This document shows positions 17,420 to 26,207 of a stretch of 64,000 bases of DNA, piece by piece. Within the stretch, counting starts at the first letter, position 1. Every line of letters starts with the position of its first letter. The stretch is from JAJEFO01 sp965208685 (GTDB taxonomy: Bacteria; Pseudomonadota; Alphaproteobacteria; Rhodobacterales; Rhodobacteraceae): assembly GCA_965208685.1 (NCBI GenBank), contig CBDBPL010000007.1, positions 3,100,001 to 3,164,000 on the forward strand, in the 5' to 3' direction. Both the position numbers and the translations under genes were made by a program. Below the pieces are notes generated by a model. It worked only from the letters and a program-made list of their open reading frames with translations, searched no databases and was not told the origin of the DNA.

Positions 17420-18454
17420 TCAACTTTCGTAGTCGATCACATGGCGTAGTTGCTTTTCGTACTCGAGCGCCGTGCCGGTCCCGATGGCGACGCAGTGGAG
17501 CGCGTTGTCGGCAACGCTCACTGCGAGTCCCGTCTGTTCGCGGATTGCCAGGTCAAGCCCGCCAAGAAGCGCCCCGCCCCCGGTCAGCATGACGCCCCGA
17601 TCGACGATGTCCCCAGCCAGGTCGGGCGGCGTCACCTCCAGCGTCGACATGACTGCATCGACAATCTGCTGCACCGGTTCCAGCACTGCCTCGGCCACCT
17701 GCCCCTGATTTATCTCGAACTGTGTTGGCACGCCGTTCAGCATGTCGACGCCACGGACTTCCATCGACTGGCCACGCCCGTTTTCGGGCATTCGGGCACA
17801 GCCGATCGTGGTCTTTATTCTTTCGGCAGTGGCCTCGCCGATCTGGACGTTATGCTTGCGCCGAATGTAGCTCACGATGCTCTCGTCCATGCGGTCGCCA
17901 CCGACCCTGACCGACATCGCGTAGACTATGTCGCTGAGAGACAGCACCGCGACCTCGGTCGTCCCGCCACCGATGTCAACAACCATGTTGCCCGTCGGAT
18001 CCGTTATCGGAAGGCCGGCTCCCATTGCAGCCGCGATGGGTTCGGCGATCAGCCCGGCCTTTCTGGCGCCCGCTGCTTCCACGGACTGCCGAATCGCGCG
18101 CTTTTCGACCGGTGTCGCCCCATGCGGCACGCAGACGATCACGCGCGGCTTCGGAAAGAAACCACGCTTGTGCACCTTCTTGATGAGTTCCTTGATCATC
18201 GATTCCGCGACATCGAAATCGGCAATGACGCCATCGCGCAGCGGCCTGATTGCCTGGATGCTGCCCGGCGTGCGGCCCAGCATCAATCGGGCGTCCTCCC
18301 CGACGGCCAGGATCTTCTTCTGCCCGTCCTTGAAGTAGTAGGCCACCACCGACGGCTCGTTCAGGATGACCCCCTTGCCCTTGACATAGACCAGCGTATT
18401 CGCCGTGCCGAGGTCTATTGCCATGTCCGAAGAAAACATTCCGCCGATTGCCAT
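17420..18454 (-). CDS. mreB: Rod shape-determining protein MreB (actin homologue)
   Basis: Bacterial actin of 344 residues. Phosphate-1 motif 'MAIDLGTANTLVYVKGKGVILNEPSV', connect motif 'TGNMVVDIGGGTTEVAVLSL', adenosine motif 'VMLTGGGALLGGLD', and 'ATPVEKRAIRQSVEAAGARK' are all intact. It polymerises under the inner membrane and positions the elongasome. The ATG at 18454 ('MAIGGMFSSD') matches family N-termini; the open frame reaching 18520 is unconserved. First gene of the operon. Confidence 0.97.
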   Translation of the reverse strand: MAIGGMFSSDMAIDLGTANTLVYVKGKGVILNEPSVVAYYFKDGQKKILAVGEDARLMLGRTPGSIQAIRPLRDGVIADFDVAESMIKELIKKVHKRGFFPKPRVIVCVPHGATPVEKRAIRQSVEAAGARKAGLIAEPIAAAMGAGLPITDPTGNMVVDIGGGTTEVAVLSLSDIVYAMSVRVGGDRMDESIVSYIRRKHNVQIGEATAERIKTTIGCARMPENGRGQSMEVRGVDMLNGVPTQFEINQGQVAEAVLEPVQQIVDAVMSTLEVTPPDLAGDIVDRGVMLTGGGALLGGLDLAIREQTGLAVSVADNALHCVAIGTGTALEYEKQLRHVIDYES

Positions 18455-18808
18455 GCGTTCTGCCCCAATCTCTTTGAGCCGATAATCTCCCGGCCAACTT
18501 GCATTTTTTGTTCCCCCCACGCGCCGGGAAAGTGCCCAAGTGGAAGCGGCTGAATTCTACTGCGATTTCCCGAACGGATTCAACTGCTCCCGCCCCGGGC
18601 ACATCAAATAGTGGCGGCATCCCGGCCAGTGCCGATTGCCAAACGAGGTTGAGCGGATCGAGCGGCAAACGCGCTTCGCGTGACAGGTTGCCGGTTCCGA
18701 TCCTCCACTCGAGTTCCGCGCCGACTCTCGCATGTCCGCCGCAAGCTGGCACCGCGCCGCCCGACACGGCACGGTGCCTGATGCCGTGCCGTTGCCTGAG
18801 TGCAGGCA
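18455..18808. other. Intergenic stretch upstream of mreB
   Basis: Lies between the mreB start and the csaA stop, both minus strand. It should contain the mreB-operon promoter and the end of the proC-csaA message. I see no gene with a ribosome-binding site or family motif and no T-run terminator. Confidence 0.55.
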
Positions 18809-19144
18809 TCAATACATGCGAACGCCAAGCGGGACATCCCTGTCCGGCTTCAACAGCACGACCTCGCCGTCCTCGTCGGGCACTCCCAGCACAAGTATCT
18901 CCGACATGACCGGACCGATTTGACGCGGCGGGAAGTTCACGACCGCGAGCACCCTCCGCCCCGATAGTCCCTCGACGTCATAGTGCCGCGTAATCTGTGC
19001 AGAGCTTTTCCTGACGCCGAGATCCGGCCCGAAATCGACCCAGAGCTTGAACGCGGGCTTTCGCGCCTCGGGAAAGGGTTCCGCGCGCGTTATCCTGCCG
19101 ACGCGAATGTCGACCTTCATGAAGTCTTCGAAACTGATCGTCAT
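18809..19144 (-). CDS. csaA: CsaA-type tRNA-binding protein
   Basis: Protein of 111 residues with the EMAP-II/TRBP oligonucleotide-binding fold of CsaA: 'FMKVDIRVGRITRAEPFPEARKPAFKLWVDFG' (residues 8-39), 'SSAQITRHYDVEGLSGRRVLAVVNFPPRQIGP' and 'MSEILVLGVPDEDGEVVLLKPD'. CsaA has chaperone-like and tRNA-binding activity in other bacteria. Its ATG overlaps the proC stop (ATGA), so the two are co-translated. Confidence 0.93.
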   Translation of the reverse strand: MTISFEDFMKVDIRVGRITRAEPFPEARKPAFKLWVDFGPDLGVRKSSAQITRHYDVEGLSGRRVLAVVNFPPRQIGPVMSEILVLGVPDEDGEVVLLKPDRDVPLGVRMY

Positions 19145-19977
19145 TTGCCCAACTCCCGGCTTCTGGTGGCTGCCGCGCTGACAGCCTGGGACACAATTGC
19201 GGGAAGTCCCGTGGCATCGTCCATCAGGACGCTCAATGCAGCCTCCGTCGTCCCGCCCGGAGAAGTGACGTTGACGCGAAGCTGCCCAGGACCCTCCGGC
19301 GACGCCTCGGCCAGCGCGCCTGCGCCGGCTACCGTCGCACGCGCGAGCTCAAGGGCCAACTCGGGTGAAAGGCCCTCCGCCTGTCCGGCCGCCGCAAGCG
19401 TCTCGATGAGATGGAAGACATAGGCCGGGCCCGACCCGGACACTGCTGTTACCGCGTCCATGTCCGACTCCCGATCCAGGCGCACGGTGCGCCCAACGGC
19501 GGACAGGAGCTCCTCGCCCGCACGCATGGCGGCCTCGGAGGCTTGGCCATTGCCGACGAGTGCCGTAATGCCCCGCCCGATTGCAGCAGGCGTGTTCGGC
19601 ATTGCACGAATGACCGGGGTCGATGGCCCGAGCACCGCTTCGAACTGCTCCAGCGTCGTCCCTGCGGCAATCGACAGGAAGAGCGTGTCCTTGCGTCCCC
19701 CGAACTGCCGCACCGATTCCAATGCAGTGTCCATCATCTGCGGCTTGACCGCGACCACCACGATCGCCGGCGAGGCAGGCAGGTCGGCATTCAGGTTCAC
19801 GCCAGCGAGCGCATTCAGGTCGTCGGAAGGCACCGGATCGACCACCCATACGGCTCTCGTGTCCATGCCTTGCCCAATCCACCCTTGGAGCAATGCCCCA
19901 CCCATCTTGCCGCAGCCGAGGAGAACAAGGCCCCGATGCAAGATATCTTCGAATCCCATGGCAAACGCCCCTTGCAT
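19141..19977 (-). CDS. proC: Pyrroline-5-carboxylate reductase
   Basis: Last enzyme of proline synthesis, 278 residues. Rossmann motif 'VLLGCGKMGGALLQGW' (~18-33), 'VVVAVKPQMMD', 'IRAMPNTPAAIGRG', and the C-terminal dimer helix region 'VSGSGPAYVFHLIETLAAAG' with 'VTSPGGTTEAAL' are all standard. The ATG at 19977 has AGGAGG at good spacing; a second ATG six codons in is less well served. Confidence 0.95.
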   Translation of the reverse strand: MQGAFAMGFEDILHRGLVLLGCGKMGGALLQGWIGQGMDTRAVWVVDPVPSDDLNALAGVNLNADLPASPAIVVVAVKPQMMDTALESVRQFGGRKDTLFLSIAAGTTLEQFEAVLGPSTPVIRAMPNTPAAIGRGITALVGNGQASEAAMRAGEELLSAVGRTVRLDRESDMDAVTAVSGSGPAYVFHLIETLAAAGQAEGLSPELALELARATVAGAGALAEASPEGPGQLRVNVTSPGGTTEAALSVLMDDATGLPAIVSQAVSAAATRSRELGK

Positions 19978-20130
19978 GTTCGTCCCCTCCTACCGCATTC
20001 CGGCAGCGCGCTGGAATCCGTAATCGCGCGGCTCCAAAGGAAAACCGGGTCGCCCGTTCAGCGGCCCGGCTCCCTGTGCGTCCGTGATCAACTAGGGAGG
20101 AAGCAAGTTTACGGACGCAGCAATTCCTGT

Positions 20131-20631
20131 TCAGGCGCGGCCGTAGGCCTCGGCCATGGCGACATCCATTGCGCGTTCCGGCGATTCCTTTCCCCATGTG
20201 GCAAGCTGAAACGCCGGGTAGAACCGTTCGGCCGCCAGCACGGCGGTCCGAATCATCGTGTCGACCTGCTCGGCGCTCGCGGATTGCGCTCCGGCCAGCA
20301 CGAGGCCGTATCGCCATGCCATCAGCTTCTGGGACTGCCAGAACGCGAAGGCTCCTGACCAGCACATGTCGTTGGTCCGGTTCAGCACCTCGTAAAGCGC
20401 ACCCATCCTGTCCGTTGGCGGATCGATTTCGAAGGTGCAAATCAATCGCAGGGTCTCGTCCTGCGGAGACCAGGCAAGGGTGATCGAATACGTCCGCCAT
20501 TGCCCTTCGATCGCCATGGCGATCTGGTCTTCCGCAAACCGGTCGAACTCCCACTCGTGACGCTCGGCCACATGCTCGACGATGTCGATCGGGTGGAGGT
20601 CGTCAGTGGTGTATTGCTCGGTCAGCGACAT
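20131..20631 (-). CDS. YbjN domain-containing protein
   Basis: Protein of ~166 residues matching the YbjN family of small type-III-secretion-chaperone-like folds: 'HPIDIVEHVAERHEWEFDR', 'LRLICTFEIDPP', 'LYEVLNRTNDMCWSGAFAFW' and 'MAWRYGLVLAG'. Alphaproteobacterial members have no agreed function. The start is taken at ATG 20631 ('MSLTEQYTTDD'), since the frame upstream lacks family similarity. In Rhodobacterales this family is commonly found near proC, as here. Confidence 0.85.
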   Translation of the reverse strand: MSLTEQYTTDDLHPIDIVEHVAERHEWEFDRFAEDQIAMAIEGQWRTYSITLAWSPQDETLRLICTFEIDPPTDRMGALYEVLNRTNDMCWSGAFAFWQSQKLMAWRYGLVLAGAQSASAEQVDTMIRTAVLAAERFYPAFQLATWGKESPERAMDVAMAEAYGRA

Positions 20632-20996
20632 GCGCACTTGCCCCATCTTGCGTGCCTGGCAGTTGAGTCCACCACGACTTGCAGTCAATTCAAGACTCGG
20701 TGGGCCCTGTCATCCACCTTGCGAGATATGGTGTTCCGAAAGCGGGGACCTGTAAAGCGAAATCTTGTCCGGATCGGAAAAAAGTGCATCGGCCGGTCGG
20801 TTTCGAAAAGAGACGTCCGGGCCTCGCGACCGCATCCTGCGAATGCCAAAGGGAAGGCGGCGCTGCAACGGCGCTTGAGCCTGTCGGCCAGGAGGCCTGG
20901 CGAGATCTTGCGACGCGTGCCGGCCATGCCGTTTGCACGACATTCGGATTCTGCGAACGCTGCCCGCGCCGACGAGCCTGCCACGGCAGGTCGAGG
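20632..20996. other. Intergenic stretch between ybjN-like gene and ubiK
   Basis: No supported gene. A near-perfect hairpin CCTGCC-AC-GGCAGG (20977-20990) lies directly after the ubiK stop on the minus strand and may be a weak terminator, but there is no T run. The rest has no motif I recognise; it should carry the promoter of the ybjN-like gene. Confidence 0.5.
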
Positions 20997-21251
20997 TCAG
21001 GACTTCTTTCGCTTGCGGGTCTCCAACGCCTCGACCCGCGCCCTGAGCGTCTCGTTCTCGGCACGGGCCTTTTCGGCCATTGCCCGCACGGCGTCGAATT
21101 CCTCGCGGGTCACGAGATCACGACCCGCCAGCCATCGGTCGAGCGCGCCCTTCATGACCGTCTCGAACTCGTCCCGGGCACCCCGGGCAACTCCCATCGA
21201 ATTCATCATGAGTTGTGCGAGATCGTCCAATCTCGGGTTTCGAGTCTGCAT
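20997..21251 (-). CDS. ubiK: Ubiquinone biosynthesis accessory factor UbiK (BMFP family)
   Basis: 84-residue protein with the BMFP/UbiK layout: amphipathic N-terminal helix 'LDDLAQLMMNSMGVARGARDE', 'LDRWLAGRDLVTREEFDAVRAMAEKARAENETLRARVEALE' forming a long coiled coil, and a lysine-rich tail. UbiK assists the UbiJ-bound aerobic ubiquinone complex in proteobacteria. It is divergent from lgt with 85 bases between the starts. Confidence 0.88.
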   Translation of the reverse strand: MQTRNPRLDDLAQLMMNSMGVARGARDEFETVMKGALDRWLAGRDLVTREEFDAVRAMAEKARAENETLRARVEALETRKRKKS

Positions 21252-21336
21252 TCCAGCACCTCGTCAAGCTTGAATACGTGCCGGCATCTGTAAGTCGCAA
21301 GTGCGTGCTTCACAAGGTTGACGCCTCGGTGCAGCA

Positions 21337-22242
21337 ATGCCACGAACGCGAATCATGCAGCACGGAATTCCGTTTCCCGACATTTCACCAGTCCTGGTGG
21401 AGATTTCCCTGGGCCCGATCGACCTGCCGATTCGCTGGTATGCTCTCGCATACATCGCGGGAATCCTGATCGGCTACTGGATCCTCCGTCGAATCACCGG
21501 GCGGCCCCGACTCTGGAAGGACGACTCCCCGGCCCTTGACCGGAAGCGGCTTGACGACCTCATGGTCTGGCTGATCCTCGGCATCGTTCTGGGAGGCCGC
21601 CTTGGATATGTCCTGTTCTACGGCGGAGGACAGTTTCTGCGAGATCCCCTGTCGATCCTGCGCGTTTGGGAAGGTGGCATGTCATTCCATGGCGGTCTGC
21701 TGGGCGTTGCCGTCGCGGCAACCGTCTTCGGGCTCAGGCACAATCTGCCCCTGACGGGGCTCGCGGACGGACTGGCGCTCGCGGCGCCGCCGGGACTGTT
21801 CCTTGGCCGCATCGCGAACTTCATCAACGCCGAACTCTGGGGAAAGCCAACGGACTTGCCTTGGGGCGTGATCTTTCCGGGGTCCGCCGCGCAGGACTGT
21901 CCCGGCATCGAAGGCGCCTGTGCAAGGCATCCTTCGCAGATCTACGAAGCGGGCCTTGAAGGCCTGCTCCTCGGAGCGATTCTTCTTTGGCTTGTCCATG
22001 CGCGATGCTGGCTCAAGCGGCCCGGTGCGATCGTCGGCGTCTTCATTGCCGGTTACGGCGCGTCTCGCTTCGCGGTGGAGTTCTTCAGGCAAGCCGACGC
22101 CCAGTTCGTGACGGCCGGCAATCCCGAGGGCCATGTCGTCTCTGCCGGACCGGTCGGAGTAACCATGGGCCAGCTCCTGTCCCTGCCAATGGTCGCTCTC
22201 GGGCTGCTCGTGCTCTTCCTTGCGTTCCGATCCCGCCAGTGA
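21337..22242 (+). CDS. lgt: Prolipoprotein diacylglyceryl transferase
   Basis: Inner-membrane enzyme of ~301 residues that attaches diacylglycerol to the lipobox cysteine. 'IRWYALAYIAGILIGYW' (H1), 'GIVLGGRLGYVLFY', 'WEGGMSFHGGLLG' with the essential His, and the signature 'GLFLGRIANFINAELWGKPTDLPWGVIFP' are intact, as is 'HPSQIYEAGLEG'. ATG 21337 or 21355 could be the start. It heads the lgt-methyltransferase-pgeF operon and would process the Pal lipoprotein encoded at 43.5 kb. Confidence 0.96.
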   Translation: MPRTRIMQHGIPFPDISPVLVEISLGPIDLPIRWYALAYIAGILIGYWILRRITGRPRLWKDDSPALDRKRLDDLMVWLILGIVLGGRLGYVLFYGGGQFLRDPLSILRVWEGGMSFHGGLLGVAVAATVFGLRHNLPLTGLADGLALAAPPGLFLGRIANFINAELWGKPTDLPWGVIFPGSAAQDCPGIEGACARHPSQIYEAGLEGLLLGAILLWLVHARCWLKRPGAIVGVFIAGYGASRFAVEFFRQADAQFVTAGNPEGHVVSAGPVGVTMGQLLSLPMVALGLLVLFLAFRSRQ

Positions 22243-22390
22243 ACGCAGCCCCCTGCCATTTCATCCATCCGCGCCGAACGCGCCAGACGGCGAAGACCGC
22301 TGCCGCGAAGTGGGCCCGGCCAAGGCTCTCTGCGAAAGGGTTCCGTCTTCCGCGGAAGGCCCTGCCCGACTGCGAAGGACGCATTGTAGG

Positions 22391-23455
22391 ATGACCGAGC
22401 TCGAGAGGCGCCTCGTCCAGAGAATCCGCGACACCGGTCCAATGACCGTTGCGGACTACATGTCGGACTGTCTGCTGCATCCCGAATTCGGATACTATTC
22501 CACGCGCGATCCCCTCGGTGCGCCAGGCGACTTCACCACGGCGCCGGAGATCAGCCAGATGTTCGGCGAACTCGTGGGGTTGGCGCTTGCTCAGGCTTGG
22601 CTCGACCGTGAGGCGCCACGCCCGGTGTGCCTCGCCGAGCTTGGACCTGGAAGAGGCACGCTCATGGCGGACATGCTTCGGGTCGCTCGGGCAGTGCCGG
22701 ATTTCCCCGAAGCCCTTTCCGTTCACCTCGTGGAAGCTTCACCAGTCCTGCGCGAAGCGCAACGAAAGACGATCGGCCGCCCGCTGCGCCATCACGACTC
22801 CGTCGAGAGCCTTCCCCGCGTTCCCCTGTTTCTCGTCGCGAACGAGTTCTTTGACGCACTTCCCGTCCGCCAGTTTCAACGAGATGGAGCGGCATGGCGA
22901 GAACGCATGGTTGGCATTGACAGCGATGGCACCCTGACCCTGGGTCTCTCGGACCAGGTCAGTCCCGAATCGCTTGCCGAACGGCTGAGCGATGCACGCG
23001 ACGGTGACATCGTGGAAATCCGGCCGGCCGCGGATGCCATCGCAGGCGAAATCGGAGCGCGAATCGCCGAACTTGGTGGTCTTGCGCTGGTGATTGACTA
23101 TGGCGGCGAACGATCGCTCGGCGACACGCTGCAGGCCGTCCGGGATCACAAGAGCGTGCCTCCGCTGACCAACCCCGGCATGGCCGACCTGACCGCCCAT
23201 GTTGACTTCGAGGCAATTGCGCTTGCCGCCCGCCCGGCGGCACGCACGCAGCCGATTCCTCAAGGCGAATTCCTCGAACGTCTCGGAATAGTCCAGCGCG
23301 CGGAAAGACTGGCCGAAGCGCTGACGGGATCCGCTCTCGAAAGTCATGCCGCCGCACTGCGTCGCTTGACGCATGACGGCGAAATGGGAACACTCTTTCG
23401 GGCTATGGCGCTCTATCAGGAAGGCGCACCCCTGCCGCCCGGATTCGCGGCATGA
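22391..23455 (+). CDS. Class I SAM-dependent methyltransferase (NDUFAF7/MidA family)
   Basis: Protein of 354 residues of the COG1565 family: 'GPMTVADYMSDCLLHPEFGYYS', 'GDFTTAPEISQMFGELVG', SAM-binding 'LAELGPGRGTLMADMLR', 'LVANEFFDALPVRQF' and 'GLALVIDYG'. The mitochondrial relative NDUFAF7 methylates an arginine of complex I; the bacterial target is not established. ATG 22391 begins the family homology; the frame upstream to 22220 overlaps lgt and is not conserved. Its stop overlaps pgeF (ATGA). Confidence 0.93.
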   Translation: MTELERRLVQRIRDTGPMTVADYMSDCLLHPEFGYYSTRDPLGAPGDFTTAPEISQMFGELVGLALAQAWLDREAPRPVCLAELGPGRGTLMADMLRVARAVPDFPEALSVHLVEASPVLREAQRKTIGRPLRHHDSVESLPRVPLFLVANEFFDALPVRQFQRDGAAWRERMVGIDSDGTLTLGLSDQVSPESLAERLSDARDGDIVEIRPAADAIAGEIGARIAELGGLALVIDYGGERSLGDTLQAVRDHKSVPPLTNPGMADLTAHVDFEAIALAARPAARTQPIPQGEFLERLGIVQRAERLAEALTGSALESHAAALRRLTHDGEMGTLFRAMALYQEGAPLPPGFAA

Positions 23456-24207
23456 CGCTCGAAGTCATCACGTCCGATGCCCTGGCACGGATACGCCATG
23501 GTTTCTTCACGCGGAAAGGCGGCGCATCCTCCGGCCTCTTTGCAAGCCTGAATTGCGGCCTTGGCTCGACGGACCGGACGGATATCGTGGCAACCAACCG
23601 GGAACGGGCGGCCGACGCTCTCGGAATCTCGCCGGAACGGCTGGCCACGGTTTGCCAGGTGCACTCCGCCAAGGCGCTTGCAACGGACGCCCCGTTCCAT
23701 GTGCGGCCGAAAGCCGACGCAATGGTCACGGCGACGCCTGGCCTTGGCCTCGCAGTCCTGACCGCCGACTGCCAGCCGGTGCTCTTTGCCGACAGAGCCG
23801 CGCAAGTGATCGGCGCCGCACACGCCGGTTGGCGCGGCGCCTTGGACGGAATCCTGGAAGCCACTGTGAATGCAATGGAAAGGCTCGGAGCGCGCCCGGC
23901 GGAAATCTCTTCCGTGATCGGCCCGTCGATCAGCCAGCGCGCGTATGAAGTGGGACCTGAGTTCCTTGAACGCTTTCTCGACGACGATCCCGGAAACGCG
24001 CGCTTCTTCGCGAACGGACGTGGCGACCGCCTTCAGTTCGATCTTGTTGGCTACAGCCTGCAACGCCTGCGCAACGCCGGCATCCGCGAGGTGCAATGGA
24101 CGGGGCATTGCACATATTCCGATTCGGACCGCTTCTTTTCCTACCGACGAAGTCGGCATTGCAACGAGCCGGATTACGGTCGCCTGATGTCCGTCATCTG
24201 CCTTTGA
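23452..24207 (+). CDS. pgeF: Peptidoglycan editing factor PgeF (YfiH/multicopper oxidase-like)
   Basis: Protein of 251 residues of the YfiH/LACC1 family, a purine nucleoside/UDP-MurNAc-peptide editing enzyme in other proteobacteria. The metal-site residues are in 'VCQVHSAK', 'AVLTADCQPVLFAD' and 'GAAHAGWRGALDGI', with 'WTGHCTYSDSDRFFSYRRS' near the end. It starts by a four-base overlap with the methyltransferase, the standard order after lgt in Rhodobacterales. Confidence 0.94.
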   Translation: MTLEVITSDALARIRHGFFTRKGGASSGLFASLNCGLGSTDRTDIVATNRERAADALGISPERLATVCQVHSAKALATDAPFHVRPKADAMVTATPGLGLAVLTADCQPVLFADRAAQVIGAAHAGWRGALDGILEATVNAMERLGARPAEISSVIGPSISQRAYEVGPEFLERFLDDDPGNARFFANGRGDRLQFDLVGYSLQRLRNAGIREVQWTGHCTYSDSDRFFSYRRSRHCNEPDYGRLMSVICL

Positions 24208-24273
24208 ACGCGAAAGTCGCACCGGTTCCGGAAGCCACGGACGGCAAAGGCGCCACGATCCAGCGCCCCGGCG

Positions 24274-24774
24274 TCACGCAATCTCGACCTGGCGCTCTTC
24301 GAGCACGTCAAAGGGCACTGCGGGCTCATCCTTGGCGCACCGAATCACCAGGGAAGTCTTGATCGAGATCACGTTGGGCGCCGACGTCAGTTCATCGGTC
24401 AGGAATCGCTGAAAGGTCGAGAGATCTGGAGCCACGCACTTGAGGATGAAATCCACTTCACCATTGAGCATGTTGCACTCTCGGACAAGGGGCCAGTTCC
24501 GGCAACGCGTTTCGAATGCGCTCAGGTCCGCTTCCGCCTGGCTGTGCAGTCCAACCATGACAAAGACCTGCACTTCGAAGCCCAGCGCGCGGGCATCAAC
24601 CAGGGCGTGATAGCCCCGAATCAGCCCTTGGTCCTCTAGGGCTCGAACCCTGCGAAGGCAAGGCGGGGCGGAAATGCCCACCCGTCGAGCCAACTCGACA
24701 TTGGTCATGCGGCCATTGGCCTGCAGTTCCGCAAGTATCTTTCGGTCGATTGCGTCGAGCCTTTCGCCTGGCAT
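24274..24774 (-). CDS. Lrp/AsnC family transcriptional regulator
   Basis: Protein of ~166 residues: N-terminal HTH 'LDAIDRKILAELQANGRMTNVELARRVGISAPPCLRRVRALEDQGLI' (residues 6-52) and the RAM/AsnC ligand-binding beta-alpha-beta domain with 'VFVMVGLHSQAEADLSAFE', 'VRECNMLNGEVDFILK'. ATG 24774 begins the HTH; the frame further upstream is not family-like. It is divergent from trxB with 300 bases between, an arrangement common in Rhodobacterales. Confidence 0.93.
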   Translation of the reverse strand: MPGERLDAIDRKILAELQANGRMTNVELARRVGISAPPCLRRVRALEDQGLIRGYHALVDARALGFEVQVFVMVGLHSQAEADLSAFETRCRNWPLVRECNMLNGEVDFILKCVAPDLSTFQRFLTDELTSAPNVISIKTSLVIRCAKDEPAVPFDVLEERQVEIA

Positions 24775-25074
24775 GATCGTCTGCTCCCTCGTCTGCAGAA
24801 TCTTACCGGACTGGCTGGTTTCGCGCAATAATGTGTCGCACTTGCGCAATTTCGTTATCCTTGTCCACGCATTTCACGATGCGACGTCATTCGGGACACT
24901 CGGCGGTCCGCGCAATCCTGTCCGCCATGACTGCCCGTCATGTCGCGTGGGAGCCGTCGCGCAACCGTGCTGGTCCACCGAGAGCTTCCAGCGAAATCTG
25001 GGAGCCAAAGACACTTTCGATGAACGGCTTACCGGACTATATCGGTCCAGTATTCTTCCCGGGAGGCACCAGCC

Positions 25075-26040
25075 TTGAGCAACACGCGACACACGAAGGT
25101 CCTGATCATCGGGTCGGGTCCGGCGGGCTACACTGCCGCCGTCTACGCGAGCCGCGCGATGCTCGAACCGCTCCTGGTCCAGGGCGTCCAGCCAGGCGGT
25201 CAGCTCATGATCACGACCGACGTCGAAAACTGGCCCGGCGAAAGCAACATCCAGGGACCCGGATTGATGGCGAACATGGAGGAACACGCACGCGCCGTCG
25301 GCACCGAAATCGTCTCTGACCACATTCAGTCGCTCGACCTCTCGCGCAGGCCGTTTCGTGCGAACGGCGATACGGGCGCCATCTACACCGCCGACACCGT
25401 CATCATGGCAACGGGGGCGCAGGCAAGATGGCTGGGCCTTGCCTCGGAGGAGGCATTCAAGGGCTTTGGCGTCTCGGCCTGCGCCACCTGCGACGGGTTT
25501 TTCTTTCGCGGCCAGCACGTCGTTGTTGTCGGCGGAGGCAATACAGCTGTCGAGGAAGCGCTCTTTCTGACCAACTTCGCGTCCAAGGTCACCCTGGTGC
25601 ATCGCCGGGACGAGTTGCGGGCCGAAAAGATCCTTCAGCACCGGCTATTCAACCACGAGGGAATCGAGGTTCTCTGGGATCATGTCTTGGATGAAGTCTT
25701 CGGAACGGAGGAACCGAAGTCCGTCGAGGGCGTGAGAGTGAGGCACGTCAAGACCGGGAAGATCACCAGGATCTCTTGCAAGGGGGTGTTCATCGCCATC
25801 GGCCACACGCCTTCGAACGAACTGGTCAAGGACAGCCTCGAACTGCACAGCGGCGGCTACGCCGTTACCGCACCCGACTCGACGGCCACATCGGTCCCCG
25901 GCGTGTTTGCCGCCGGCGACATCACCGATCACGTGTATCGCCAAGCTGTCACTTCGGCGGGCATGGGCTGCATGGCGGCGCTTGAAGCCGAACGCTTCCT
26001 TGCCGAGCAGGGACGCGATGCGGAAATAGCTGCCGAGTGA
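25075..26040 (+). CDS. trxB: Thioredoxin-disulfide reductase
   Basis: FAD/NADPH flavoprotein of 321 residues that reduces thioredoxin. FAD motif 'VLIIGSGPAGYTAAVYASRA' (~9-28), redox pair C136-A-T-C139 in 'SACATCDGFF', NADPH motif 'VVVGGGNTAVEEALFLT', and 'GVFAAGDITDHVYRQAVTSAGMGCMAALEAERFL'. Translation appears to begin at TTG 25075, with GGGAGG nine bases upstream; no ATG lies before the FAD motif. Confidence 0.96.
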   Translation: MSNTRHTKVLIIGSGPAGYTAAVYASRAMLEPLLVQGVQPGGQLMITTDVENWPGESNIQGPGLMANMEEHARAVGTEIVSDHIQSLDLSRRPFRANGDTGAIYTADTVIMATGAQARWLGLASEEAFKGFGVSACATCDGFFFRGQHVVVVGGGNTAVEEALFLTNFASKVTLVHRRDELRAEKILQHRLFNHEGIEVLWDHVLDEVFGTEEPKSVEGVRVRHVKTGKITRISCKGVFIAIGHTPSNELVKDSLELHSGGYAVTAPDSTATSVPGVFAAGDITDHVYRQAVTSAGMGCMAALEAERFLAEQGRDAEIAAE

Positions 26041-26207
26041 CCTCGAATCAGGGCGAGTCCGGTCGACCGGGGCGACCCGGCGAAGGCGGATGTCCCGTGG
26101 CTGCGATCCGCTCGTGACATGGAAGGTTCGCGTGCAAGGAACGACTTGCTTTCCTCGCATGTCGCTGTCTAGGAGGGGGCATTCCAAGAGAACGCACCGA
26201 GCCTGAC

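Noticed and set aside
24630..24660. T-loop-like GGCTCGAACCC resembling a tRNA arm
   Set aside because: Lies inside the lrp-type coding sequence and no acceptor or anticodon stems pair around it.
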